Of a stretch of DNA of 64,000 bases, positions 8,047 through 18,211 are shown piece after piece. Origin of the DNA: Fertoeibacter niger. GTDB taxonomy: Bacteria; Pseudomonadota; Alphaproteobacteria; Rhodobacterales; Rhodobacteraceae. A model generated the notes under the pieces. That model was not told the origin of the DNA, did no database searches, and saw only the letters and a program-made list of their open reading frames with translations. The translations under genes were made by a program, and so were the position numbers. The stretch's first letter is position 1, and the number at the start of each line of letters is the position of its first letter. The DNA is taken from positions 62,001 to 126,000 of the forward strand of contig NZ_WHUT02000003.1 in the NCBI RefSeq assembly GCF_009380135.2, in the 5' to 3' direction.

Positions 8047-8131
8047 GGATGTCGCGCGGTTTGCCCCCTGCCCTTGCACCCTGCGCCGCCTGCGCATAGA
8101 CAGCGCACGAAATTGAGGCAGAGGGGGAACC

Positions 8132-9388
8132 ATGCCGCTTCTTGTCATGAAATTCGGCGGAACATCGGTCGCCGATCTGGCCCGCATCAAGAACGCCGCC
8201 GCCAAGGTCAAGCGCGAGGTGGAGCGCGGCTATGACGTGATCGTCATCGTCAGCGCCATGTCGGGCAAGACCAACGAGCTGGTGGGTTGGGTCGAACAGA
8301 CCTCGCCGCTGTTCGATGCCCGCGAATATGACGCCGTTGTGTCATCGGGCGAGAATGTGACGGCGGGGCTGATGGCGCTGACCTTGCAGGAAATGGATGT
8401 GCCCGCCCGGTCATGGCAGGGCTGGCAAGTGCCGATCCTCACCACATCCGCCCATTCCTCGGCCCGGTTCATCGACATTCCCAGCACCAATATCGCCGCG
8501 AAATTCGCCGAAGGCTTCAAGGTGGCGGTGGTTGCGGGCTTTCAGGGTGTCAGCCCCGAAGGCCGCATCACCACGCTGGGCCGTGGCGGGTCGGATACCA
8601 CCGCCGTGGCTTTTGCCGCCGCCTTCAAGGCCGAACGCTGCGATATCTACACCGATGTGGATGGCGTCTACACCACCGACCCGCGCATCACCGGCAAGGC
8701 CCGCAAGCTGGACAAGATCGCGTTCGAGGAGATGCTGGAACTGGCATCCCTTGGTGCCAAGGTGCTGCAAACCCGGTCGGTCGAGCTTGCCATGCGCTAC
8801 AAGGTGCGGCTGCGGGTGCTGTCCTCGTTCGAGGATACCGACGAGACTTCTGGAACACTGGTCTGCGACGAGGATGAAATCATGGAATCGAAAGTCGTCT
8901 CCGGCGTCGCCTATTCGCGCGACGAAGCCAAAATGACGCTGGTGACGGTGGAAGACCGCCCGGGCATCGCCGCCGCCATCTTTGGCCCCTTGTCCGAGGC
9001 CGGGGTGAACGTGGACATGATCGTGCAGAACATCAGCGAGAAGAACTACGGCACCCATACCGGTGCCGTCACCGACATGACGTTCTCTTGCCCCATCAAT
9101 CAGGTGGCCCGGGCGAAAAAGGCGATGGAGGATGCCCGCGCCACAGGCAGCATCAGCTATGACGATCTGGTGGTCGATACCGATGTGGCCAAGGTGTCGG
9201 TCGTGGGTATCGGCATGCGGTCACATGCCGGGGTGGCGGCCACCATGTTCAAATCGCTGGCCGCCGAGAATGTGAACATCAAGGTCATCGCCACATCCGA
9301 GATCAAGATCTCGGTGCTGATCGACCGCAAATACATGGAACTGGCCGTGCAGGCGCTGCACGACGCCTTTGGGCTGGAGCGGGCCTGA
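8132..9388 (+). CDS. lysC: Aspartokinase (aspartate kinase) with two ACT domains
   Basis: 418 residues. The N-terminal kinase domain shows MKFGGTSVAD, VSAMSGKTNELV, TLGRGGSDTTAVA and the DVDGVYTTDPR block. The C-terminal half carries two ACT regulatory domains beginning TLVTVEDRPGIAAAIF and VSVVGIGMRSHAGVAATMF. It phosphorylates aspartate, the entry step to lysine, threonine, methionine and diaminopimelate; ACT domains normally bind lysine and/or threonine for feedback control. The start is preceded by GAGGGGGAAC. No attenuator or lysine riboswitch is visible upstream. ptsP follows after an intervening minus-strand gene. Confidence 0.96.
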   Translation: MPLLVMKFGGTSVADLARIKNAAAKVKREVERGYDVIVIVSAMSGKTNELVGWVEQTSPLFDAREYDAVVSSGENVTAGLMALTLQEMDVPARSWQGWQVPILTTSAHSSARFIDIPSTNIAAKFAEGFKVAVVAGFQGVSPEGRITTLGRGGSDTTAVAFAAAFKAERCDIYTDVDGVYTTDPRITGKARKLDKIAFEEMLELASLGAKVLQTRSVELAMRYKVRLRVLSSFEDTDETSGTLVCDEDEIMESKVVSGVAYSRDEAKMTLVTVEDRPGIAAAIFGPLSEAGVNVDMIVQNISEKNYGTHTGAVTDMTFSCPINQVARAKKAMEDARATGSISYDDLVVDTDVAKVSVVGIGMRSHAGVAATMFKSLAAENVNIKVIATSEIKISVLIDRKYMELAVQALHDAFGLERA

Positions 9389-9401
9389 CGCCGCACAGGC
9401 G

Positions 9402-10670
9402 TCAGCCGTTTGAGTGATGGATCAGCAGGCCGCCCTTGTGCTGGCCTGCCACAAGCGCAGCACGCGGCAGCCAGATAGAGGTGCCGCTGGTATGCTCGCG
9501 CTGCGTGCCGACCATGTCATCGCCGCTGATGGACAGGAACAGGTCATGCCCCCGCCGGTCCTCATCGTTTTCATGCAGCGTCTTGAGCAGCCCGAACAGG
9601 CGGTGGCCGCGCCACGAGGTGATGATGGCCTCGAAAAAGTCGCGCAAGCCTGGTGGCAGCGCCGCGACATCCTGCTCTGCCAGCGCCTTGCGGTGGGTAT
9701 GGCGCAATCCGTTCCAGATGTCTGACGGCCAGCCGCGCAGGGCCAGGACAAGCGCATGCCTGTCCATCCCCTCGGTGATGCGGCGGCGCATGGCGAACAG
9801 ACCGGCCAGCGCCTGCTGATCCACCTTGCCCCCGGGTTCCTGCGCGGCGGCGGCATCGTGCCAGCGTTGTATCACGCTGTGCAGTTCTTGGAACTGCGGT
9901 TCGGCAATGCGGGCGTAAAAGGCCGCGCTCTTTGCCGCCACCTTGCCCAGCGGTTTGCCCGGGTCGCGCGCCGGGCGGAAGGACGCAGCCTGCCGCTGGG
10001 TCGACTGAAACTTGTCCAGCACATAGGCGGCCTCGGTGCGGGCCATGGCCCAGGTGGTGATCCACTGTGAAGGAGAGTCAAAGGGCCGGGGAAAGGCCGC
10101 AGGCCATCCGCTGCCATCATCCGTGAATGGCAGCGGATCGACCGGCCAACGGGTAAAGGTCGGCGACTTTGACCAGTGCCAGATGCTGTCCAGCCCGGCA
10201 AGATCGCCCGGCGGCGGAATCGGTTCCGCCGCAGCCATTGCGGCTTGTGGCACGATCAATGTCTGCTGCTCGGCATGGTTTACAAAGACAAGCAGCGCGC
10301 CAGTTGCGGGCAGACCGGGCGCGCGGGCGCCGGTGTCAGGGTTCGGGCGCAGCGCGGCAAGGTCGATCTGCGCCAGAAAGTGCAGCGGCAACCCGTCGGC
10401 ACCGCGCGGCCAGGCAAAGCCCTGCGGCGCGCAGGGCACACCACCCAGCCACGACGTTGCCCCCTGCCACGAAACATAGGGCGAGCGCAGCAGCAGCGCC
10501 CATGCCGGGGTTTGTAGCGGGCGCTCGTCGTCGCCGGTGCGCAGCGCCATCTCACGCATCCAGGCATCTGCAATTTCCTCGCCGCTCTGGGCGCGTGAAT
10601 GGTCAGGCGCTGCTGGCTGTGGCTGTGCCATGGCCGCGGTCTGTGGCTTTTTGCGAAAGATCCTGAACAT
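9402..10670 (-). CDS. DUF1963 (YwqG-like) protein
   Basis: 422 residues. The start at 10670 (MFRIFRKKP) is preceded by TGAGGA. The central blocks SWLGGVPCAPQGFAWPRG and PLHFLAQIDLAALR are typical of DUF1963/YwqG proteins, beta-rich cytosolic proteins of unknown activity. A further stretch, TLIVPQAAMAAAEPIPPPGD, also fits. The C-terminal half (about residues 240-420) is helical with many tryptophans and may be a lineage extension; it ends in a hydrophobic strand with a terminal LLIHHSNG. The gene lies on the opposite strand between lysC and ptsP. Confidence 0.7.
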   Translation of the reverse strand: MFRIFRKKPQTAAMAQPQPAAPDHSRAQSGEEIADAWMREMALRTGDDERPLQTPAWALLLRSPYVSWQGATSWLGGVPCAPQGFAWPRGADGLPLHFLAQIDLAALRPNPDTGARAPGLPATGALLVFVNHAEQQTLIVPQAAMAAAEPIPPPGDLAGLDSIWHWSKSPTFTRWPVDPLPFTDDGSGWPAAFPRPFDSPSQWITTWAMARTEAAYVLDKFQSTQRQAASFRPARDPGKPLGKVAAKSAAFYARIAEPQFQELHSVIQRWHDAAAAQEPGGKVDQQALAGLFAMRRRITEGMDRHALVLALRGWPSDIWNGLRHTHRKALAEQDVAALPPGLRDFFEAIITSWRGHRLFGLLKTLHENDEDRRGHDLFLSISGDDMVGTQREHTSGTSIWLPRAALVAGQHKGGLLIHHSNG

Positions 10671-10949
10671 GCGTTCCTCACCGTGTCCTGCCCAAAGCGT
10701 CATGGCTTTCTGGATCATCACCAAGGCCGAAACCGGGCTGAAACATGGCGCGCAGCAGTGGCCGCCCTTTGGCCCGCATACCGCCGGCGATCATCGCCAG
10801 CGCCACCCATTTGCCCCGTGCGTCGCAGCGCGGCGCAGGATTGCCGATCTTTCGGGCAGGCCCGCCCCGCCCCTGCCGCCGTCACAGATGCAGGTTCCGT
10901 TGTGCTGCGCCATGTGCTCTAAGGGCGGAAACAACATCACGGAAATCCG
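10671..10949. other. Intergenic region between divergent DUF1963 and ptsP genes
   Basis: 279 bases with no convincing open frame, RNA or repeat. It must hold the divergent promoters of the DUF1963 gene and ptsP, but I see no clear -35/-10 pair. Confidence 0.4.
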
Positions 10950-13193
10950 ATGCCCGACCGCAGCGAAACCGAAAGCCGCAAGCTGCTGCGCCGCCTGCGC
11001 GACAGCCTTGGCGTGCCCGGCAAGGGGCAGGACCGGCTTGACCGCATCACCCATCTGATTGCCGACAGCATGGGCACCGAAGTGTGCTCGATCTATCTGT
11101 TCCGCGACCCCGAAACGCTGGAACTCTGCGCGACCGAGGGGTTGAACGCAGCCTCGGTGCACCAGACGCGGCTGAAGCTGGGCGAGGGGCTGGTGGGCCG
11201 CGTCGCGCGCACCGCCACCCCGGTGAACACCGGCAATGCCCCCGCCGAAAAGGGCTTTCGTTTCATGCCCGAAACGGGGGAGGAGATATTCTCGGCCTTT
11301 CTGGGCGTGCCGATCCAGCGGGTTGGCGAAAAGCTGGGCGTGCTGGTGGTGCAATCGAAAGCCGCACGTGAATATTCCGAGGATGAGGTCTACGCGCTGG
11401 AAGTCGTGGCCATGGTGCTGGCCGAGATGACCGAACTGGGTGCCTTTATCGGCGAGGGCGAGGCCCTGTCGGCCAAGCACCAGCAGCCGGTGATGGTGCG
11501 CGGCGGCACGGGCCAGGAGGGTGCCGCCGAAGGCCATGTCTGGCTGCACGAGGCCCGCGTTGTGGTGACGAACCCGGTGGCCGACGACCCGCTGACCGAG
11601 ATCGAACGTATCCGCGATGCCGTGGGCAAGCTGCGCGTGTCGGTGGATGACCTGCTGTCGGCGGCCAGTCTGGACAAGGACCAGAAACAGGTGCTGGAGG
11701 CGTATCGCATGTTCGCCCATTCGCGCGGCTGGCTGCGCCGGATGGAGGAAGACATTGCCCTTGGCCTGTCGGCCGAGGCGGCGGTGCAAAAGGAACAATC
11801 CGCGGCGCGTGCACGGCTGGAACAGGTGCCCGACGCTTATCTGCGCGACCGGCTGCATGATCTGGATGACCTGTCGAACCGCCTGCTGCGCATCCTGACC
11901 GGGCAGGGCGTGAACACCGGCGCGGAAATGCCGGAAAACCCGGTGCTGGTGGCGCGCAACATCGGGCCCGCCGAATTGCTGGACTATGGCCGCAAGCTGC
12001 GCGGCGTGGTGCTGGAGGAAGGCTCTGTCGGCTCACACGCCGCCATCGTGGCGCGCGCGCTGGCCATTCCGCTGGTGATCCACGCCGACCGCATCACCAC
12101 CGAGGCGCTGAACGGCGATCACATCATGGTGGACGGCGATCAGGGCATCGTGCATCTGCGCCCCGATGAAACCGTGGCCCGCGCCTTCCGCGACAAGATC
12201 GCCATGCAGGCCAAGGCGCAGGAACGCTATGCATCGCTGCGCGGCCTGCCTGCCCAGTCGACCTGCGGCAGCGTCACGCGCCTGTTCATGAACGCAGGGC
12301 TTATGGCCGACCTTCCGTCGCTGGAGGGTTCGGGGGCCGAGGGCGTGGGCCTGTTCCGCACCGAATTGCAGTTTCTGGTGCGCAACCAGATGCCCAAACG
12401 CGACGAGCTGGCCAAGCTTTATGCCCGGGTGATGGATGCCGCAAAGGGCCGCCCCGTGGCCTTCCGCACGCTGGATATCGGGTCGGACAAGGTGCTGCCC
12501 TATATGAAGCCGAATGACGAGCCGAACCCCGCGATGGGCTGGCGCGCCATCCGTGTGGGGCTGGACAAGCCGGGCGTGCTGCGTATGCAGTTGCAGGCGC
12601 TGATCCGCGCCGCCAACGGGCGCGACCTGACGGTGATGTTTCCGTTCATTTCCGAACTGGGCGAGTTTGAGCAGGCCCGCAGCCACCTGATGCGCGAATT
12701 GCACCGCGAACGCAGCCTCGGCCATGCCGTGCCCGCCTCGGTCAAGGTGGGGGCGATGCTGGAAACCCCCAGCCTGGCCTTTGCGCCGCAATCGTTCTTT
12801 GAACTGGTGGATTTCGTGTCGATCGGCGGCAATGACCTGAAGCAGTTCTTCTTTGCCGCCGACCGCGAGAATGAACGGGTGCGGCGGCGCTATGACGTGC
12901 TGAACGTCAGCTTCCTGGATTTCCTGCGGCAGATCGTTGCGCGCTGCACAGCCTCAGGCACGCCACTGAGTTTTTGCGGCGAGGATGCCGGGCGGCCGGT
13001 GGAGGCCTTGTGCTTTGCCGCGCTGGGGATTGGCACGCTGTCAATGCGGCCCGCCTCGATCGGGCCGGTGAAGGCGCTGCTGCGCCGGGTCAATCTGGAC
13101 GAGGTGCGCGGCGTGATCGACGCCGCCCGTGCCGCCGGGGCCGAAAGCGTGCGGCCTGCGGTGATGGACTGGCTGGCGGGCCAGGTGGAATAG
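10950..13193 (+). CDS. ptsP: Phosphoenolpyruvate-protein phosphotransferase PtsP (nitrogen PTS enzyme I)
   Basis: 747 residues. An N-terminal GAF domain (about residues 15-155, starting LDRITHLIADSMGTEVCSIY) precedes enzyme I. The phosphohistidine domain carries GSVGSHAAIVARALAIP with active His at about 363. The TIM-barrel PEP-binding domain shows EGVGLFRTELQFL, PVAFRTLDIGSDKVLPY, VGAMLETPSLAF and SIGGNDLKQFFFA. It passes phosphate from PEP to NPr, then EIIANtr, in the regulatory PTS-Ntr linking nitrogen status (sensed via the GAF domain) to metabolism. It shows no sugar-transport domain. Placement near lysC is common in Rhodobacteraceae. Confidence 0.95.
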   Translation: MPDRSETESRKLLRRLRDSLGVPGKGQDRLDRITHLIADSMGTEVCSIYLFRDPETLELCATEGLNAASVHQTRLKLGEGLVGRVARTATPVNTGNAPAEKGFRFMPETGEEIFSAFLGVPIQRVGEKLGVLVVQSKAAREYSEDEVYALEVVAMVLAEMTELGAFIGEGEALSAKHQQPVMVRGGTGQEGAAEGHVWLHEARVVVTNPVADDPLTEIERIRDAVGKLRVSVDDLLSAASLDKDQKQVLEAYRMFAHSRGWLRRMEEDIALGLSAEAAVQKEQSAARARLEQVPDAYLRDRLHDLDDLSNRLLRILTGQGVNTGAEMPENPVLVARNIGPAELLDYGRKLRGVVLEEGSVGSHAAIVARALAIPLVIHADRITTEALNGDHIMVDGDQGIVHLRPDETVARAFRDKIAMQAKAQERYASLRGLPAQSTCGSVTRLFMNAGLMADLPSLEGSGAEGVGLFRTELQFLVRNQMPKRDELAKLYARVMDAAKGRPVAFRTLDIGSDKVLPYMKPNDEPNPAMGWRAIRVGLDKPGVLRMQLQALIRAANGRDLTVMFPFISELGEFEQARSHLMRELHRERSLGHAVPASVKVGAMLETPSLAFAPQSFFELVDFVSIGGNDLKQFFFAADRENERVRRRYDVLNVSFLDFLRQIVARCTASGTPLSFCGEDAGRPVEALCFAALGIGTLSMRPASIGPVKALLRRVNLDEVRGVIDAARAAGAESVRPAVMDWLAGQVE

Positions 13194-13219
13194 GCAAGCG
13201 CGTGGCCTGCTGGCGTCAC

Positions 13220-13266
13220 CCGGGGCGCTGCCCCGGACCCCGGGATATTTAGAGACAGAAAATGAA
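13220..13266. repeat. Intergenic GGATATT repeat with GC hairpin, copy 2
   Basis: CCGGGGC (13220-13226) pairs perfectly with GCCCCGG (13230-13236) across GCT, followed by GGGATATTTAGAGACAGAAA and ATGAAG. It sits between the convergent stops of ptsP and tex. The hairpin plus GGATATTT core recurs at 56465-56520, and the core alone at 2203-2232. It probably serves as a bidirectional terminator or processed 3' end. Confidence 0.6.
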
Positions 13267-13315
13267 GGGGGAATGGGTGCCCCCTTCCGATGATTTGCGA
13301 TGCGTTTCAGGTGGT

Positions 13316-15646
<2,331 letters not shown>

Positions 15647-15706
15647 GGCAGCCTTTTCCGTCTGTGGGAGGCTGACCATAGCCGGGCCACGCGGCAGAGG
15701 GAATGC

Positions 15707-15734
15707 AAAAGGGGCGGGCCTTGCGGCCCGCCCC
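15707..15734 (-). terminator. Rho-independent terminator of the rhodanese gene
   Basis: GGGGCGGGCC (15711-15720) pairs perfectly with GGCCCGCCCC (15725-15734) across TTGC. On the minus strand the stem is followed by TTTT (15707-15710). It lies 20 bases beyond the stop of the rhodanese gene. Confidence 0.8.
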
Positions 15735-15754
15735 CTGCCCTGCGACGCGTGGCG

Positions 15755-16129
15755 TCAGTCTTCCATCGCGCCGCCGGCGGCTTGCCAGTCGCCGATGCCG
15801 CCGATGTTGGTGACATTGCTGTAACCCATGTCCTTCAGCGTCTTGCCCGCCAGAGCGGCCTGCCCGCCCGCGCCGCAGACCAGATAGATCGCGGCATCCT
15901 TTTGCAGCACGGGGTTGTAATATTGCGTCTCGGGATCGGCGGCAAATTCGATGAAACCGCGCGGAATGCGGGTGGCCCCGGCAATCGTGCCGGTCTTGGC
16001 AATCGCGGCCGAGTCGCGCACATCGACGAACAGCGCCTCGCCAGCGGCATGGGCGGGCAGCGCCTGTTCGGCGGGGATACGGGTCACGACGCCATTGGCA
16101 TCATCAAGAAAGTCTTTTGCGGTTTTCAT
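15755..16129 (-). CDS. Rhodanese-like sulfurtransferase domain protein
   Basis: 124 residues, one rhodanese domain. ALFVDVRDSAAIAKTGTIAGA is the CH2A/strand region, PRGFIEF follows, and IYLVCGAGGQAALAGKTL is the active-site loop with the persulfide-accepting cysteine. GYSNVTNIGGIGDW is the usual C-terminal block. The loop arginine that many rhodaneses carry (C-x4-R) is glutamine here, so donor specificity may differ. No signal peptide, hence cytosolic. The start at 16129 follows AAGGGA. A strong terminator lies downstream. Confidence 0.85.
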   Translation of the reverse strand: MKTAKDFLDDANGVVTRIPAEQALPAHAAGEALFVDVRDSAAIAKTGTIAGATRIPRGFIEFAADPETQYYNPVLQKDAAIYLVCGAGGQAALAGKTLKDMGYSNVTNIGGIGDWQAAGGAMED

Positions 16130-16264
16130 TGGCTGGTCCCTTTCGGCGCATGGGGCGAATCTGCCCGGCCACTGTCCGGTGAAAGCCCGGTTGCCGCAAC
16201 CGGCAGATTGCATGGCACGCGGAGGCGCGCCGATGCCGGCAATGGATCCGTTGAGGGAGAATGA

Positions 16265-16341
16265 TGGTACCGATGCCCCGGCTCGAACGGGGGACCCCTA
16301 GATCCACAATCTAGTGCTCTAACCAACTGAGCTACATCGGC
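16265..16341 (-). tRNA. tRNA-His (GTG anticodon)
   Basis: On the minus strand the cloverleaf folds with acceptor GCCGATG pairing CATCGGT, D-arm GCTC/GAGC, anticodon stem CTAGA/TCTAG around loop TTGTGGA (anticodon GTG) and T-arm CCCCG-TTCGAGC-CGGGG. CCA is encoded at 16265-16267. The base before position 1 is T, position 73 is A, and the 1:72 pair is G-T. It therefore lacks the G-1:C73 pair of most bacterial tRNA-His, which is the alphaproteobacterial pattern. Confidence 0.95.
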
Positions 16342-16417
16342 ACTCTGGGGGCGCATTTACCCCCCTGCCCCCCGGATTGCAAGAGGCGGATTGCAGCGGA
16401 ATTTCAGAGCCGCCGGA

Positions 16418-16909
16418 TCACAGGTCGATCGCCCAGGTCTGTTCCACCAGATCAACGCCAAAGGACCGCACCGGGTGGCTTTCTGCCAGGCTGAACCCGG
16501 CGCGGGCGTAAAGCGCGCAGGCGGCCCGGTGGCTTTCATGCGTCCACAGCACCATGCGGCTGTAGCGGGCAGCGCGCGCAAAATCCATGTTGGCCCGCAG
16601 CAGCGCCCGGCCCAGCCCCAACCCGCGCGCCGCTGGTTCCAGCAGGAACAGCCGCAGCTTGGCCACATCATCCGACTGGCGCACACAAATGATCGAGCCA
16701 AGCCGCCGCCCGCCCTTCCACGCGATGAAGGCGCGTTCGCGCGTGGGATCGTGGTTGCGGATATAGGCGGCCATCACCTCGGCCACCAGCGCCTCGAATG
16801 TGGCGTCAAAGCCTTCGTCGGCCGCATAAAGCTCGGCATGGCGCGCGATGATCCAGCCCGCATCGCCGATGGCGAGATCGTGCAATGTGATACCTGCCGC
16901 GCTGTCCAT
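16418..16909 (-). CDS. GNAT-family N-acetyltransferase
   Basis: 163 residues. The acetyl-CoA binding core is visible as VAKLRLFLLEPAARGLGLGR (about residues 86-105; the R/Q-x-x-G-x-G/A motif A as ARGLGLGRALL), followed by LWTHESHRAACALYARAGF, the motif B region with the YxxxGF tyrosine. The N-terminus (GWIIARHAELYAADEGFDATF) resembles the acetyltransferase half of MarR-GNAT fusions, but no HTH domain is present. The substrate is unknown. The start at 16909 is the first methionine giving a family-like N-terminus. It is divergent from the 74-residue gene at 17037. Confidence 0.85.
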   Translation of the reverse strand: MDSAAGITLHDLAIGDAGWIIARHAELYAADEGFDATFEALVAEVMAAYIRNHDPTRERAFIAWKGGRRLGSIICVRQSDDVAKLRLFLLEPAARGLGLGRALLRANMDFARAARYSRMVLWTHESHRAACALYARAGFSLAESHPVRSFGVDLVEQTWAIDL

Positions 16910-17036
16910 GGCTGGCCCCCTTTGCCCCCGTTCGGCACCATCAGACCGCAGCGCATGGCGGCAATCAACCCCGCTTTCCCTTGCCAGATGGCGCAATCGG
17001 CGCTACCCCCCGGGCCAGACCGCAGCGGAGACCGAC

Positions 17037-17261
17037 ATGAGCATCGACAAGCAAAGCGAGATTGCCGCGAACCTGCAGATCGGGCCGACCAGCCTGGGCA
17101 TGGTGCGCATCTATATCGAGGCCGAGGGCGTGGAGCTGCCGCTCGATTTCGAACCCGAAGAGGCCGAGGAAATCGCCGATGAATTGCGCGCGGCAGCCGA
17201 CCGTGCCCGAGCCATGAATGGCGGCGGGGCTGCGCCAAAAGCACCAAAGGCGCGCAAGTAA
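17037..17261 (+). CDS. Small acidic conserved protein (DUF6324-like)
   Basis: 74 residues, MSIDKQSEIAANLQIGPTSL at the start, then a strand-rich GMVRIYIEAEGVELPLDFEP and an acidic helix EEAEEIADELRAAADRARA, ending in a basic Ala/Pro/Lys tail. No signal peptide or membrane segment. It resembles a short Rhodobacteraceae family catalogued as a domain of unknown function (DUF6324, from memory). Its role is unknown. The ATG follows GCGGAG with proper spacing. Confidence 0.65.
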   Translation: MSIDKQSEIAANLQIGPTSLGMVRIYIEAEGVELPLDFEPEEAEEIADELRAAADRARAMNGGGAAPKAPKARK

Positions 17262-17351
17262 CCGCGCGACTGTCGGCTGGCCCCCCAACCGCCATCACCC
17301 GTTGCGAAATGCGACCGGCAGCGAAGGCCGGGCACCCCCGGCAGTTCCCCT

Positions 17352-17858
17352 TTACAGCCGCAGCGCCGCGCCCGGGTCGCGCAGCGCCAGCAGACGCAGC
17401 GCGGCGTTGCGGGCAAACCCCTGGGTCACGGCCTTGCGCCTTGCGGGGGCCAGCCGGGTTTCCGGCCCCATGCGCAGGATCTCGGCATCCCACCCATCGG
17501 CAAGCATCAGCCCGGTGCCCTCGGGCAGCAGATTGGCGGGAAAGTCGGCATCCACCGCCCAGAAGAAGCGGTCACACCATTCCAGATAGCCCTGCCATTT
17601 GCGGTCAGTCATATAGTCGGCGCGGCTGGATTTGCATTCCACCACCCAGATCTCGCCCCGCGGCCCCAGCGCCATCACATCGACGCGCAGGCCGGGGGAA
17701 GGCACAAGTTCGGTCAGGGTCACGAAATCATGGCTCAGCAGGTGCCGGCAGACCCCGCGCGCGATGCGCTGCCCGGGCGCCAGCAGCCCACCCGACGCCG
17801 CATCACCCGGCGGGCTGCCGGTGGCGGGGGAAAATGGCTTTGGCATGTCATCAGGCAT
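17352..17858 (-). CDS. mmcB: MmcB family DNA-repair/endonuclease-fold protein
   Basis: 168 residues. The central block VDVMALGPRGEIWVVECKSS, followed by ADYMTDRKWQGYLEWCDRFF, carries the D...E-x-K arrangement of PD-(D/E)XK nucleases. The whole matches MmcB (DUF1052), described in Caulobacter as a LexA-controlled protein of mitomycin C damage tolerance. The ATG at 17858 is preferred to an in-frame TTG six codons upstream. The promoter must lie in 17859-17930, back to back with the 6S RNA promoter. I see no SOS box I would defend. Confidence 0.85.
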   Translation of the reverse strand: MPDDMPKPFSPATGSPPGDAASGGLLAPGQRIARGVCRHLLSHDFVTLTELVPSPGLRVDVMALGPRGEIWVVECKSSRADYMTDRKWQGYLEWCDRFFWAVDADFPANLLPEGTGLMLADGWDAEILRMGPETRLAPARRKAVTQGFARNAALRLLALRDPGAALRL

Positions 17859-17896
17859 GGGCAAATGATGAACCAAAGGTGAACATCGCGCAAGCC

Positions 17897-17925
17897 TTGC
17901 GTGCGGGCCATCCGCGCCCTATGTT
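17897..17925 (+). promoter_or_regulatory. Sigma-70 type promoter of the 6S RNA gene
   Basis: TTGCGT at 17897-17902 and TATGTT at 17920-17925 are separated by exactly 17 bases. Seven bases downstream the closing stem of the 6S RNA begins at 17932. The spacing makes this the best-supported promoter in the window. Confidence 0.65.
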
Positions 17926-17929
17926 GAGT

Positions 17930-18097
17930 ATTGGCGGGTACTGCCCCTCTCGTGCGAGGCCCTTTTCCAGTGGCCGATAAGCATCTCCGAGGGAGCTGGC
18001 TCTGCCAGGGCTCTGGCCCTGGTATCTGGCGACCAACCTGAACACTCAGGCTCTCGGGAAACTCACGTCTCCACGGCTGCCGCGGTTCCCGCCACTT
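17930..18097 (+). ncRNA. ssrS: 6S RNA (RNA polymerase-binding regulatory RNA)
   Basis: About 165 bases between mmcB and the DUF481 gene with 6S layout. The 5' TGGCGGG (17932-17938) pairs perfectly with 3' CCCGCCA (18088-18094). An apical hairpin CCAGGG-CTCTGG-CCCTGG lies at 18005-18022. The 5' arm holds GCCGATAA (17973-17980), matching the GCCGAUA segment of E. coli 6S RNA from which product RNAs are copied. 6S RNA mimics an open promoter and sequesters sigma-70 RNA polymerase in stationary phase. No credible protein frame occupies the stretch. From memory, 6S RNA in Rhodobacter sphaeroides also neighbours a salt-stress membrane protein gene. Confidence 0.75.
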
Positions 18098-18152
18098 TCC
18101 TTTCCCTGCCAGTCATACCTGCCCCGCCGCATGCGGCCGGCAAATGCCCATG

Positions 18153-18178
18153 AAAAAAGGGGCAGGTTGCCCTGCCCC
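18153..18178 (-). terminator. Rho-independent terminator of the DUF481 gene
   Basis: GGGGCAGG (18159-18166) pairs with CCTGCCCC (18171-18178) across TTGC. On the minus strand the stem runs into six T residues (18153-18158). It lies about 35 bases past the stop codon. Confidence 0.85.
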
Positions 18179-18211
18179 AGTCTATGAAAAAGATCGTCCG
18201 TCAGTGGTGGT

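Noticed and set aside
10671-10949. Possible small gene in the lysC-ptsP gap
   Set aside because: Frames present have no start signal and composition matching reverse strands; left as promoter region.
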